64,000 bases of DNA. Origin: Tetragonia tetragonoides. Its lineage: Eukaryota > Streptophyta > Magnoliopsida > Caryophyllales > Aizoaceae. The notes under the pieces were generated by a model that was given only the letters and a program-made list of their open reading frames with translations, did not search any database and had not been told where the DNA came from. Shown here piece after piece: positions 37,081-51,060 of the stretch (positions within the stretch are counted from its first letter, which is position 1; each line of letters starts with the position of its first letter). The position numbers were made by a program, and so were the translations under genes. Location of the stretch: NCBI GenBank assembly GCA_038025085.1, contig CM076146.1:10912001-10976000 (forward strand). The letters run 5' to 3'.

Positions 37081-40000
37081 CAAACAAGCTTGAACTCAAG
37101 CTTTTGAATGCATTTAAGCGTTTTAACAGCTCTTACGACTAGGCGAAAAGAGATTGAGTTCTTTTGTGTTGTATATTAAGAGAAAGCACACAAATGCTTT
37201 ATTTGCATTCATTTGATTGTGAATACATTCAAAATTTTGAGTTGAAGCTTGTTTGTACTTGTAAACATCCTTGGTGTAGTTTCTCACTCCAATGAATGCA
37301 AACAAAGCTTTTGGGTGCTTTCTCTGAAAATACAACACAAAAGAACTCAATCTCTTTCACCCTAGTCATATGAGGTTTTAAAACGCGTATATGAGTTCAA
37401 AAGCTTAAGTTGAAGCTTGTTGGTACTTGTAAACATCCTTGGTTAAGTTTGTCACTCAAATGAATGCAAACAAAGCATTTGGGTGCTTTCTCTTAATATA
37501 CAACACAAAAGAACTCAATCTTTTTCACCCTAGTCATATGAGCTTTTAAAACGCGTAAATGCATTCAAAAGCTTCAGTTGAAGTTTGTTTGTACTTGTAA
37601 ATATTCTTGGTGTAGTTTCTCACTGAAATGAATGCAAACAAAGCATTTGGGTGCTTTCTCTTCATATACAACACAAAAGACCTCAATCTCTTTCACCCTA
37701 GTCGTATGAGGTTTTAAAACGCGTAAATGCTTTCAAAAGCTTGAGTTGAAGCTTGTTTGTACTTGTAAACATCCTTGGTGTAGTTTCTTACTCCAATGAA
37801 TGCAAACAAAGCTTTTGGGTGCTTTCTCTGAAAATACAACACAAAAGAACTCAATCTCTTTCACCCTAGTCCTATGAGGTTTTAAAACGGGTATATGCAT
37901 TCAAAAGCTTAAGTTGAAACTTGTTGGTACTTGTAAACATCTTAGGTGTAGTTTCTCACTCAAATGAATACAAACAAAACATTTGGGTGCGTTCTCTTAA
38001 TATACAACACAAGTATTAAGTATGTACTTGTAAACACGTTTTAAAAGCTCTGGTAAACATCCTTGGTGTAGACTCTCACTCCAATGAATGTAAACAAAGC
38101 TTTTGCGTGCTTTCTCTGAAAATACAACACAAAAGAACTCAATCTCTTTCACCCTAGTCGTAAGAGCTGTTAAACGGGTAAATGCATTCAAAAGGTGGAG
38201 TTAAAGCTTGTTTGTACTTGTAAACATCCTTGGTGTCGTTTCTCACTCAAACGAATGCAAACAAAACATTTGGGTGATTTCTCTTAATATACAACACAAA
38301 AGAACTCAATCTTTTGAGAGATTGAGGTCTTTTCCGTTGAGGTCTTTTCCGTTGTATATTAAGAGAAAGCACCCAAATGCTTTGTTTGCATTCATTTGAG
38401 TGAGAAATTACACCAAGGATGTTTACAAGCACAAACAAGCTTTAACTCCACCTTTTGAATGCATTTACGCATTTTAACAGCTCTTATAACTAGGCTGAAA
38501 GAGATTGAGTTCTTTTGTGTTGTATATTAAGAGAAATCACCCAAATGGTTTGTTTGCATTCATTTGAGTGAGAAACTACACCAAGGATGTTTACAAGGAC
38601 AAACAAGTTTCAACTCAAGCTTTTGAATGCATTTACGCGTTTTAACAGCTCTTACGACTAGGCGAAAAGAGATTGAGTTCTTTTGTGTTGTATATTAAGA
38701 AAAAGCTCGCAAATGCCTTGTTTACATTCATTTGAGTGTGAAACTACCCCAAGGATGTTTACAACTACAAACAAGCTTGAACTCAAGCTTTTGAATGCAT
38801 TTAAGCGTTTTAAAAGCTCATACGACAAGGGTGAAAGAGATTGAGTTCTTTTCTGTTGTATATTAAGAAAAAGCTCGCAAATGCTTTGTTTACATTCATT
38901 TGAGTGAGAAACTACACCAAAGATGTTTACAAGTACTAACAAGCTTCAACTTAAGCTTTTGAATGCATATATGCGTTTTCAAACCTCATACGACTAGGGT
39001 GAAAGAGATTGAGTTCTTTTGTGTTGTATTTTCAGAGAAAGCACCCAAAAGCTTTGTTTGCATTCATTGGAGTGAGAAACTACACCAAGGATGTTTACAA
39101 ATACAAACAAGCTTCAACTCAAGCTTTTGAATGTATTTACGCATTCTAACAGCTCTTACGACTAGGGTGAAAGAGATTGAGTTCTTTTCTTTTGTATATT
39201 AAGAGAAAGCACACAAGTGCTTTATTTGCATTCATTTGATTGTGAATACATTCAAAATTTTGAGTTGAAGCTTGTTTGTACTTGTAAACATCCTTGGTGT
39301 AGTTTCTCACTCCAATGAATGCAAACAAAGCTTTTGGGTGCTTTCTCTGAAAATACAACACAAAAGAACTCAATCTCTTTCACCCTGGTCGTAAGAGCTG
39401 TTAAAACGCGTAAATGCAATCAAAAGGTGGAGTTAAAGCTTGTTTGTACTTGTAAACATCCTTGGTGTAGTTTCTCACTCAAATGAATGCAAACAAAACA
39501 TTTGGGTGCTTTCTCTTAATATACAACACAAAGGACCTCAATCTCTTTCACCCTACTCACATGAGCTTTTAAAATGCGTAAATACATTCAAAAGCTTGAG
39601 TTGAAGCTTGTTTGTACTTGTAAACATCCTTGGTAAAGTTTCTCACTCCAATAAATGCAAACAAAGCTTTTGGGTGCTTTCTCTGAAAATACAACACAAA
39701 GGAACTTAATCTCTTTCACCCTAGTCGTATGAGGTTTTAATACGCCTATATGCATTCAAAAGCTTAAGTTGAAGCTTGTCGGTACTTGTAATCATCTTTG
39801 GTGTAGTTTCACACTCGAATGAATGCAAAGAAAATAGTTGGGTGCGTTCTCTTAATATACAACACAAAAGAACTCAATCTTTTTACAAGTACAAACAAGC
39901 TTCAACGCAAGCTTTTGAATGCATTTACGCGTTTTAAAAGCTCATATGACTAGGGTGAAAAAAATTGAGTTCTTTTGTGTTGTATATTAAGAGAAAGCAC

Positions 40001-41855
40001 CCAAATGCTTTGTTTGCATTCATTTGAGTCAGAAACTTAACCAAGGATGTTTACAAGTACCAACAAGCTTCAAACCAAGCTTTTGAATGTATTTACGCAT
40101 TTTGAAAGCTCATATGATTAGGGTGAAAGAGATTGAGGTCTCTTGTGTTGTGTATTAAGAGAAAGCACCCAAATGCTTTGTTTGCATTCATTTGAGTGAG
40201 AAACTACTCCAAGGATGTTTACAAGTGCAAACAAGCTTTAACTCCACCTTTTGAATGCATTTACGCGTTTTAACAGCTCTTACATCTAGGGTGAAAGAGA
40301 TTGAGTTCTTTCGTGTTGTATATTAAGAGAAAGCACCCAAATGCTTTGTTTGCATTCATTTGAGGGAGAAACTACACCAAGGATGTTTACAAGTACTAAC
40401 AAGCTTTAACTCCACCTTTTAAATGCATTTACGCATTTTAACAGCTCTTACATCTAGGGTGAAAGAGATTGTGTTCTTTTGTGTTGTATATTAAGAGAAA
40501 GCACCCTAGATTTAAGAGCTTTTAAAACGCGTAAATGCATTCAAAAGCTGGAGTTAAAGCTTGTTTGTACTTGTAAACATCCTTGGTGTAGTTTCTCACT
40601 CAAATGAATGCAAACAAAGCATTTGGGTGTTTTCTCTTAATATACAACACAAAAGACCTCAATCTCTTTCACCCTAGTCATATGAGCTTTTAAAACGCGT
40701 AAATACATTCAGAAGCTTGAGTTGAAGCTTGTTTGTACTTGTAAACATTCTTGGTGTAGTTTCTCACTGAAATGAATGCAAACAAAGCTTTTGGTTGCTT
40801 TCTCTTAAAGTACAACTTAAAAGAACTCAATCTTTTTCACCCTAGTCATATGAGCTTTTAAAACGCGTAAATGCTTTCAAATGGTTGAGTTGAAGCTTGT
40901 TTGTACTTGTAAACATCCTTGGTGTAGTTTCTCACTCAAATGAATGCATACAAAGCAACCAAAAGCTTTGTTTGCATTCATTTGAGTGAGAAACTTAACC
41001 AAGGATGTTTACAAGAACAAACATGCTTCAACTCAAGCTTTCGAATGTATTTACGCGTTTTAACAGCTCTTACGATTAGGGTGAAAGAGATTGAGGTCTT
41101 TTGTGTTGTATATTAAGAGAAAGCACCCAAATGCTTTGTTTGCATTCATTTGAGTGAGAAACTACACCAAGGATGTTTACAAGTACAAAAAGCTTTAACT
41201 CCACCTTTTGAATGCATTTACGCGTTTTAAAAGCTCTTAAATCTAGGGTGAAAGAGATTGAGTTCTTTTGTGTTGTATATTAAGAGAAAGCACCCAAATG
41301 CTTTGTTTGCATTCATTTGAGGGAGAAACTACAACAAGGATGTTTACAAGTACAAACAGGCTTCAACTCAAGCTTTTGAAAGCCATTATGCGTTTTAAAA
41401 CCTCATACGACTAGGGTGAAACAGATTGAGTTCTTTTCTATTGTATATTAAGAGAAAGCACCCAAATGCTTTGTTTGCGTTTATTTGAGTGAGAAACTAC
41501 ACCGAGGATGTTTACAAGTACATACAAGCTTCAACTCAAAATTTTGAATGTATTTACGCGTTTTAACAGCTCTTACGACTAGGGTGAAAGAGTTGAGGTT
41601 TTTTGTGTTGTATATTAAGAGAAAGCACCCAAATGCTTTCTTTGCATTAATTTGAGTGAGAAACTACACCAAGGATGTTTACAAGTTCAAAAAAGTTTCA
41701 ACTCATGTTTTTGAATGCATTTACGCGTTTTAACAGCTCTTACGACTAGGCGAAAAGAAATTGAGTGCTTTTGTGTTGTATATTAAGAAAAAGCTCGCAA
41801 ATTCTTTGTTTAAATTCATTTGAGTGTGAAACTACACCAAGGATGTTTACAACTA
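37081..41855. repeat. 4,775-bp tandem duplication, unit b
   Basis: The second unit of the recent tandem duplication. Its right end passes without a break into sequence homologous to copy 1 from about 27860 (variant ACAGGCTTCAACTC). Unit a instead joins back to the start of the unit at AAGCTTGAACTC. Confidence 0.93.
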
Positions 41856-42540
41856 CAAACAGGCTTCAACTCAAGCTTTTGAATTCATTTACGCGTTTTA
41901 AAAGCTCATACGAAAAGGGTGAAAGAGATTGAGTTATTTTGTGTTGTATATTAAGAGAAAGCACCCAAGTGCTTTGTATGCATTCATTTGAAGAGAGAAA
42001 CTACACAAAGTTTGTTTACAAGTACAAACAAGGTTGAACTCAAGCTTTTGAATGCATATACGCGTTTTAAAACCTCATACGACTAAGGTGAAGGAGATTG
42101 AGTTCTTTTGTGTTGTATATTTCGAGAAAGCACCCAAAAGCTTTGTTTGCATTCATTTGTGTGAGAAACTACACCAAGGATGTTTACAAGTACAAACAAG
42201 CTTCAAATCAAACTTTTGAATGTATTTACGCGTTTTAACAGCTCACGACTAGGGTGAAAGAGATTGAGTACTTTTCTGTTTTATATTAAGAGAAAGCACA
42301 CAAATTCTTTGTATGCATTCATTTGAGTGAGAAACTACACCAAGGATGTTTACAAGTACAAACAAGCGTCAACTCAAGCTTTTTATTGCATTTAAGCGTT
42401 TTAACAGCTCTTACGACTAGGGTGAAAGAGATTGAGTTCTTTTGAGTTGTATAATAAGAGAAAGCACACAAATGCTTTGTTTACATTCATTTGAGTGAGA
42501 AACTACACCAAGAATGTGTACAAGTACAAACAAGCTTCAA

Positions 42541-42723
42541 CTCATGCTTTGAATGCATTTACGCCTTTTAAAAGCTCATATGACTAGGGTGAAAAAGATT
42601 GAGTTCTTTTGTGTTGTATTTTAAGAGAAAGCAACCAAAAGCTTTGTTTACAAGTACAAACAACCTATAACTCAAGCACCAAGAATGTTTACAAGTACAA
42701 ACAACCTATAACTCAAGCTTCTG
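42541..42723 (+). repeat. 183-bp segment missing from copy 1
   Basis: Between two AAGCTT motifs, this copy has a degenerate monomer plus a local repeat in which ACAAGTACAAACAACCTATAA occurs twice (near 42652 and 42697). At the matching point in copy 1 (about 28535) the sequence runs directly from AAGCTT to CTGATAGC. Confidence 0.82.
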
Positions 42724-45246
42724 ATAGCATATACGCGTTTTAGAACCTCATACGACTAGGGTAAAAGAGATTGAGTTCTTTTGTGTTGTATATTAAGAGA
42801 AAGCACCCAAATGCTTTGTTTGCATTCATTTAAGTGAGAAACTACACCAAGGATGTTTACAAGTACAAAAAAGCTTCAACTCAAGCTTTTGAATGTATTT
42901 ACGCGTTTTAACAGCTCTTACGACTAGGGTGAAAGTGCTTGAGGTCTTTTGTGTTGTATATTAAGAGAAAGCACCCAAATGCTTTGTTTGCATTCATTTG
43001 AGTGAGAAACTACACCATGGATGTTTACAACTACAAACAAGCTTTAACTCCACCTTTTGAATGCATTTACGCATTTTAACAGCTCTTACAACTAGGGTGA
43101 AAGAAATTGAGTTCTTTTGTGTTGTATATTAAGAGAAAGCACCCAAATGCTTTGTTTGCATTCATTTAAGTGAGAAACTACACCAAAGATGTTTACAAGT
43201 ACCAACAAGCTTCAACTTAAGCTTTTGAATGCATATACGCGTTTTAAAACCTCATACGACTAGGGTGAAAGAGATTGAGTTCTTTTGTGTTGTATTTTCA
43301 AAGAAAGCACCCAAAAGCTTTGTTTGCATTCATTGGAGTGACAACTACAAAGGATGTTTACAAGTACAAACAAGCTTCAACTCAAAATTTTGAATGTATT
43401 CACAATCAAATGAATGCAAATAAAGTATTTGGGTGCTTTCTCTTAATATACAACACAAAAGAACTCAATCTCTTTCACCCTTGTCTATGAGGTTTTAAAA
43501 CGCGTAAATGCTTTCAAAGGCTTCAGTTGAAGCTTGTTTGTACTTGTAAACATCTTTGGTGTAGTTTCTCACTCAAATGAATGCAAAGAAAACATTTGGT
43601 TGCGTTCTCTTAATGTACAACACAAAAGAACTCAATCTCTTTCACCCTTGTCGTATGAGGTTTTAAAACGCGTAAATGCTTTCAAAATCGTGAGTTGAAG
43701 CTTGTTTGTACTTGTAAACATCCTTCGTGTAGTTTCTCCCTCAAATGAATGCAAACAAAGCATTTGGGTGCTTTCTCTTAATATACAACACAAAAGAACT
43801 CAATCTCTTTCACCCTAGATGTAAGAGCTGTTAAAACGAGTAAATGTATTCAAAAGGTGGAGTTAAAGCTTGTTTGTACTTGTAAACATCCTTGGTGTAG
43901 TTTCTTACTCAAATGAATGCAAACAAAGCATTTGGGTGATTTCTCTTAATATACAACACAAAAGAACTCAAATCTCTTTCACCCTACTCGTATGAGCTTT
44001 TAAAACGCGTAAATGCATTCAAAAGCTTGAGTTAAAGCTTGTTTGTACTTGTAAACATTCTTCTTGTAGTTTCTCACTGAAATGAATGCAAACAAAGCTT
44101 TTGGTTGCTTTCTCTTAAAATACAATACAAAAGAACTCAATCTTTTTCACCCTAGTCATATGAGCTAGTTTCTCACTCAAATGAATGCAAACAAAGCATT
44201 TGGGTGCTTTCTCTTAATATACAATAGAAAAGACCTCAAATCTCTTTCACCCTACTCGTATTCATTTGTTTGCATTTATTTGAGTGTGAAACTACACCTA
44301 GGATGTTTACAAGTACAAACAAGGTTCAACTCAAGCTTTTGAATGCATTACCGCGTTTTAAAAGCTCATACGAATAGGGTGAAAGAGATTTGAGTTCTTT
44401 GTGTTGTATATCAAGAGAAAGCATCCAAACACTTTGTTTACATTCATTTGCGTGTGAAACTACACCATGGATGTTTACAAGTACAAACAAGCTTCAACTC
44501 AAGCTTTTGAATGAAATCTTTTGAATGCATTTACGCGTTTGGGTGCTTAATAAATGCAAACAAAGCATTTGGGTGACCTTGACCATAATGTCACCAAAGT
44601 AAGCATGTTTGTACATTTTTACGCGTTTACACGTACATACAAGCTTCAACTCAAGCTTTTAAATGCATTTACACGTTTTAACAACTCTTACGACTAGGGT
44701 GATAGAGATTGAGTTCTTTTGTTTTGTTCGTTAAGAGAAAGCACCCAAATGTTTTGTTTGAATTCATTTGAGTGTGAAACTACACCTAGGATGTTTAAAT
44801 GTACAAACATGCTTCAACTCAAGCTTGTGAATGCATTTATGCGTTTTAAAAGCTCATACGAGTAGTGTGAAAGAGATTTGAGTTATTTTATGTTGTACAT
44901 TAAGAGAGAGCATACAAATACTTTGTTTGGATACATTTGAGTGTGAAACTACACCTAGGATGTTTACAAGTACAAACAAGTTTCAACTCAAGCTTTTGAT
45001 AGCATTTACGCGTTTTGAAAGCTCATACGAGTAGGGTGAAAGAGATTTTAGTTCTTTCGTGTTGTATATTAAGAGAATGCATGAAAATACTTTGTTTGCA
45101 TTCATTTGAGTGAGAAACTACACCAAGGATGTTTACAAGTACAAACAAGCTTTAACTCCACCTTTTGAATGCATTTACGCGTTTTAACAGCTCTTACATC
45201 TAGGGTGAAAGAGATTGAGTTCTTTTGTGTTGTATATTAAGAGAAA

Positions 45247-45750
45247 GCACCCAAATGCTTTGTTTTCATTCATTTGAGGGAGAAACTACACCAAGGATGT
45301 TTACAAGTACAAACAAGCTTTAACTCAACCTTTTGAATGCATTTACGCATTTTAACAGCTCTTACAACTAGGGTGAAAGAGATTGAGTTCTTTTGTGGTG
45401 TATATTAAGAGAAATCACACAAATGCTTTGTTTGCATTCATTTGAGTGAGAAACTACACCAAGAATGTTTACAAGTACAAACAAGCTTCAACTCAAGCTT
45501 TTGAATGCATTTACTCGTTTTAAAAGCTCATATGACTAGGGTGAAAAAGATTGAGTTCTTTTGTGTTGTATTTTAAGAGAAAGCAACCAAAAGCTTTGTT
45601 TGCATTCATTTCAGTGAGAAACTATAGCAAGAATATTTACAAGTACAAACAAGCTTCAACTCAAGCTTTTGAATGCATTTACGCGTTTTAAAATCTCATA
45701 TGACTAGGGTGAAAAAGATTGAGTTCTTTTGTGTTGTATATTAAGAGAAA
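45247..45750 (+). repeat. three extra monomers (504 bp) in copy 2
   Basis: The offset between the two higher-order copies jumps from 14,180 to 14,684 here, that is 504 bp or exactly 3 x 168. The extra stretch is ordinary plus-reading satellite, so the gain or loss was in register. The end points are approximate. Confidence 0.82.
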
Positions 45751-46766
45751 GCACCCAAATGCTTTGTTTGCATTCAATTGACTGAAAAACTTAACCAAGG
45801 ATGTTTAAAAGTACAAAAGAGCTTCAACTCAAGCTTTTGAATGTATTTACGCGTTTTAACAGCCCTTACGATTAGGGTGAAAGAGATTGAGGTCTTTTGT
45901 GTTGTATATTAAGAGAAAGCACCCAAATGCTTTGTTTGCATTCATTTGAGTGAGAAACTACACCAAGGATGTTTACAAGTACAAACAAACATTAACTCCA
46001 CATTTTGAATGCATTTACGCATTTTAACAGCTCTTACATCTAGGGTGAAAGAGATTGAGTTCTTTTGTGTTTTATATTAAGAGAAAGCACCCAAATGCTT
46101 TATTTGCATTCATTTGAGTGAGAAACTACACCAAGGATGTTTACAAGCACAAACAAGCTTTAACTCCACCTTTTGAATGCATTTACGCATTTTATCAGCT
46201 CTTACAACTAGGGTGAAAGAGATTGAGTTCTTTTGTGTTGTATATTAAGAGAAATCATACAAATGCTTTGTTTGCATTCATTTGAGTGAGAAACTACACC
46301 AAGGATGTCTAAAAGTACAAACAAGCTTCAACTCAAGCTTTTGAATGCATTTACGCGTTTTAAAAGCCCATATTACTAGGGTGAAAAAGCTTGAGTTCTT
46401 TTGTGTTGTATTTTAAGACAAAGCAACAAAAAGCTTTGTTTGCATTCATTTCAATGAGAAACTATACCAAGAATGTTTACAAGTACAAGCAAGCTTCAAC
46501 TCAAGCTTTTGAATGCATTTACGCTTTTTAAAGCCTCATATGACTAGGGTGAAAGAGATTGAGTTCTTTTGTGGTATATATTAAGAGAAATCACGCAAAT
46601 GCTTTGTTTGCATTCATTTGAGTGAGAAACCACACCAAGGATGTTTACAAGTACAAACAAGTTTCAACTGAAGCTTTTGAATGCATTTAAGCGTTTTAAA
46701 AGCTCATATGACTAGGGTGAAAGATATTGAGGTCTTTTGTGTTGTATATTAAGAGAAAGCACCCAA

Positions 46767-47800
46767 ATGCTTTGTTTGCATTCATTTGAGTGAGAAACTA
46801 CACCAAGGATGTTTACAAGTACAAACAAGCTTTAACTCCACCTTTTGAATGCATTTACGCGTTTTAACAGCTCTTACGACTAGGGTGAAAGAGATTGAGT
46901 TCTTTTGTGTTGTATTTTCAGAGAAAGCACCCAAAAGCTTGGTTTGCATTCATTGGAGTGAGAAACTACACCAAGGATGTTTACAAGCACAAACAAGCTT
47001 TAACTCCACCTTTTGAATGCATATACGCGTTTTAAAACCTCATACGACTTGGGTGAAAGGGATTGAGTTCTTTTGTGTTGTATTTTCAGAGAAAGCACCC
47101 AAAAGCTTTGTTTGCATTCTTTGGAGTGAGAAACTACACCAAGGATGTTTACAAGTACAAACAAGCTTCAACTCAAGCTTTTGAATGTATTTACGCGTTT
47201 TAAAAGCTCATATGACTAGGGTGAAAAAGATTGAGTTCTTTTGTGTTGTATATTAAGAGAAAGCACGCAAATCCTTTGTTTGCATTCATTTGAGTGAGAA
47301 ACTTAACCAAGGATGTTTACAAGTACAAACAAGCTTCAACTCAAGCTTTTGACTGTATTTACGCGTTTTAACAGCTCTTACGATTAGGGTGAAAGAGATT
47401 GAGGTCTGTTGTGTTGTATATTAAGAGAAAGCACCCAAATGCTTTGTTTGCATTCATTTGAGTGAGAAAGTACACCAAGGATGTTTACAAGTACAAACAA
47501 GCTTTAACTCCACCTTTTGAATGCATTTACGTGTTTTAACAGCTCTTACATCTAGGGTGAAAGAGATTGAGTTCTTTTGTGTTGTATATTAAGAGAAAGC
47601 ACCCAAATGCTTTGTTTGCATTCATTTGAGGGAGAAATGACACCAAGGATGTTTACAAGTACAAACAAGCTTCAACTCAAGCTTTTGAAAGCATTTACGC
47701 GTTTTAAAACCTCATACGACTAGGGTGAAACAGATTGAGTTCTTTTCTGTTGTATATTAAGAGAAAGCACCCATATTCTTTATTTGCATTCATTTAATTG
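46767..47800 (+). repeat. satellite block, plus orientation
   Basis: Plus-reading monomers continue after the large duplication ends. The block includes the TATTTTCAGAG / CCCAAAAGCTT subtype and ends at the recurrent junction (here CATTTAATTGTGAATACATT). Confidence 0.92.
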
Positions 47801-48524
47801 TGAATACATTCAAAATTTTGAGTTGAAGCTTGTTTGTACTTGTAAACATTCTTGGTGTAGTTTGTCACTCAAATGAATGCAAACAAAGCTTTCAAAATTT
47901 TGAGTTGAAGCTTGTTTGTACTTGTAAACATCCTTGGTGTAGTTTCTCACTTCAATGAATGCAAACAAAGCTTTTGGGTGCTTTCTCTGAAAATACAACA
48001 CAAAAGAACTCAATCTCTTTCACCCTAGTCGTATGAGCTTTTAAAACGCGTAAATGCATTCAAAAGCTTGAGTAGAAGCCTGTTTGTACTTGTAAACATC
48101 CTTGGTTAAGTTTCTCCCTCAAATGACTGCAAACAAAGCATTTGTGTGCTTTCTCTTAATATACAACACAAAAGAACTCAATCTCTTTCACCCTAGATGT
48201 AAGAGCTGTTAAAACGCGTAAATGCATTCAAAAGGTGGAGTTAAAGCTTGTTTGTACTTGTAAACATCCTTGGTGTAGTTTCTCACTCAAATGAATGCAA
48301 ACAAAGTATTTGGATGCATTCTCTTAATATACAACACAAAAGAAGTCAAAATCTCTTTCACCCTACTCGTATGAGCTTCCAAAACGCGTAAATGCATTCA
48401 AAAGCTTGAGTTGAAGCTTGTTTGGACTTGTAAACATCCTAGGTGCAGTTTCACACTCAAATGTATCCAAACAAAGTATTTGGATGCTTTCTCTTAATGT
48501 ACAACACAAAAGAACTCAAATCTC
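47801..48524 (-). repeat. satellite block, minus orientation
   Basis: About four minus-reading monomers. The last 80 bp (variant AAATGTATCCAAACAAAG) and the following switch at 48524 recur at 50360-50432. A related variant is present at about 17551. Confidence 0.92.
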
Positions 48525-49500
48525 CAAAAGCTTTGTTTGCATTCATTGGAGTGAGAAACTCAATCTCTTTTGTGTTTAGAAGTACAAACAAGCTTCAACT
48601 CAAGCTTAAGAGAAAGCACCCAAATGCTTTGTTTGCATTCATTTGAGTGTGAAACTACCCCAAGGATGTTTACAACTACAAACAAGCTTGAACTCAAGCT
48701 TTTGAATGCATTTAAGCGTTTTAAAAGCTCATACGACAAGGGTGAAAGAGATTGAGTTCTTTTGTGATGTATATTAACAGAACGCACCCAAATGTTTTCT
48801 TTGCATTCATTTGAGTGAGAAACTACACCAAAGATGTTTACAAGTACCAACAAGCTTCAACTTAAGCTTTTGAATACATATACGCGTTTTGAAACCTCAT
48901 ACGACTAGGGTGAAAGAGATTGAGTTCTTTTGTGTTGTATATTAAGAGAAAGCACCCAAATGCTTTGTTTGCATTCATTTGAGTGAGAAACTACACTAAG
49001 GATGTTTACAAGCACAAACAAGCTCTAACTCCACCTTTTGAATGCATTTACGCATTTTAACAGCTCTTACAACTAGGGTGAAAGAGATTGAGTTCTTTTG
49101 TGTTGTATATTAAGAGAAATCACCCAAATGGTTGGTTTGCATTCATTTGAGTGAGAAACTACACCAAGGATGTTTACAAGTACAAACAAGTTTCAACTCA
49201 AGCTTTTGAATGCATTTACGCGTTTTAACAGCTCTTACGACTAGGCGAAAAGAGATTGAGTTCTTTTGTGTTGTATATTAAGAGAACGCACCCAAATGCT
49301 TTGTTTGCATTCATTTGAGTGAGAAACTAGACCAAGGATGTTTACAAGTACAAACAAGCTTTAACTCCATCTTTTGAATGCATTTACGCGTTTTAACAGC
49401 TCTTACCTCTAGGGTGAAAGAGATTGAGGTCTGTTGTGTTGTATATTAAGAATGCATTCATTTGAGTTCAAAACTTGATAAACTACACCTTTGTATGAGC
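48525..49500 (+). repeat. satellite block, plus orientation
   Basis: It starts with a truncated monomer in which GAGTGAGAAACTCAATCTC fuses two distant parts of the monomer. The same fusion is found at 50458. From about 49450 the block is degraded, with shuffled scraps before minus orientation resumes near 49539. Confidence 0.9.
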
Positions 49501-49538
49501 TTTTAAATGTACTCATTTCAGGAAGTTTAAAAGTACAA

Positions 49539-50432
49539 ACAAAGTATTTGGGTGCGTTCTCCTAATATACAATACAAATGAACTCAATCTCTATCACCCT
49601 AGTTGTAAGTGTTGTTAAAACGCGTAAATGCATTCAAAAGCTTGAGTTGAAGCTTGTTTGTACTTGTAAACATTCTTGGTGTAGTTTCTCACTGAAACGA
49701 ATGCAAACAAAGCTTTTGGTTGCTTTCTCTTAAAATACAACACAAAAGAACTCAATCTTTTTCACCCTAGTCAGATGAGCTTTTAAAACGCGTAAATGCA
49801 TTCAAAAGCTTGAGTTGAAGCTTGTTTGTACTTGTAGACATCCTTTGTGTAGTTTCTCACTCAAATGAATGCAAACAAAGCATTTGTTTGATTTCTCTTA
49901 ATATACAACACAAAAGAAGTCAATCTCTTTCACCCTAGTTGTAAGAGCTGTTAAAATGCGTAAATGCATTCAAAAGGTGGAGTTAAAGCTTGTTTATGCT
50001 TGTAAACATCCTTGGGGTAGTTTCTCACTCAAATTAATGCAAACAAAGCATTTGGGTGCTTTCTCTTAATATACAACACAAAAGAACTCAATCTGTTTCA
50101 CCCTAGATGTAAGAGCTGTTAAAACGCGTAAATGCATTCAAAAGGTGGAGTTAAAGCTTGTTTGTACTTGTAAACATCCTTGGTGTAGTTTCTCACTCAA
50201 ATGAATGCAAACAAAGCATTTGGGTGCTTTTTCTTAATATACAACACAAAAGACCTCAATCTCTTTCACCCTAGTCATATGAGCTTTCAAAACGCGTAAA
50301 TGCATTCAAAAGCTTGAGTTGAAGCTTGTTTGTACTTGTAAACATCCTAGGTCCAGTTTCACACTCAAATGTATCCAAAAAAAGTATTTGGATGCTTTCT
50401 CTAAATGTACAACACAAAAGAACTCAAATCTC
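49539..50432 (-). repeat. satellite block, minus orientation
   Basis: About five minus-reading monomers. About 49640-50220 has a near copy at about 51420-51960 (offset 1,774 bp), recognised by the shared variants CATTTGTTTGATTTC and TTGTTTATGCTTG. Confidence 0.92.
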
Positions 50433-51060
50433 CAAAAGCTTTGTTTGCATTCATTGGAGTGAGAAACTCAATCTCTTTTGTGTTTACAAGTACAAACAAG
50501 CTTCAACTCAAGCTTAAGAGAAAGCACCCAAATGCTTTGTTTGCATTCATTTGAGTGTGAAACTACCCCAAGGATGTTTACAACTACAAACAAGCTTGAA
50601 CTCAAGCTTTTGAATGCATTTAAGCGTTTTAAAATATCATACGACAAGGGTGAAAGAGATTGAGTTTTTTGTGTTGTATATTAAGAGAACGCACCCAAAT
50701 ATTTTCTTTGCTTTCATTTGAGTGAGAAACTACACCAAAGATGTTTACAAGTACCAACAAGCTTCAACTTAAGCTTTTGAATGCAAATACGTGTTTTGAA
50801 ACCTCATATGACTAGGGTGAAAGAGATTGAGTTCTTTTGTGTTGTATTTTCAGAGAAAGCACCCAAAAGCTTTGTTTTGCATTCAATGGAGTGAGAAACT
50901 ACACCAAGGATGTTTACAGGTACAAACAAGCTTCAACTCAAGCTTTTGAATGTATTTACGCGTTTTAACAGCTCTTACGACTAGGGTGAAAGAGATTGAG
51001 TTCTTTTCTGAAGTATATTAGGAGAAAGCACACATATGCTTTATTGGCATTCATTTGATT
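50433..51060 (+). repeat. satellite block, plus orientation
   Basis: About four plus-reading monomers homologous at the left to 48525-48900 (offset about 1,908 bp). The block ends at the recurrent junction GATTGTGAATACATT. Confidence 0.92.

Larger units (their letters stand above)
32083..46766. repeat. higher-order duplication, copy 2 (14,684 bp)
   Basis: The homologue of 21790-32082, enlarged by an internal tandem duplication. The size difference of 4,391 bp is accounted for by +4,775 (extra sub-block), -1,069, +183, +504 and -2 bp. Switch points are about 32441, 33540, 34463, 35109, 35728 and 36176, the same six plus 4,775, then 43400 and 44260. The offset to copy 1 rises from 10,293 at the left end to 14,684 at the right end. 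Confidence 0.9.
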
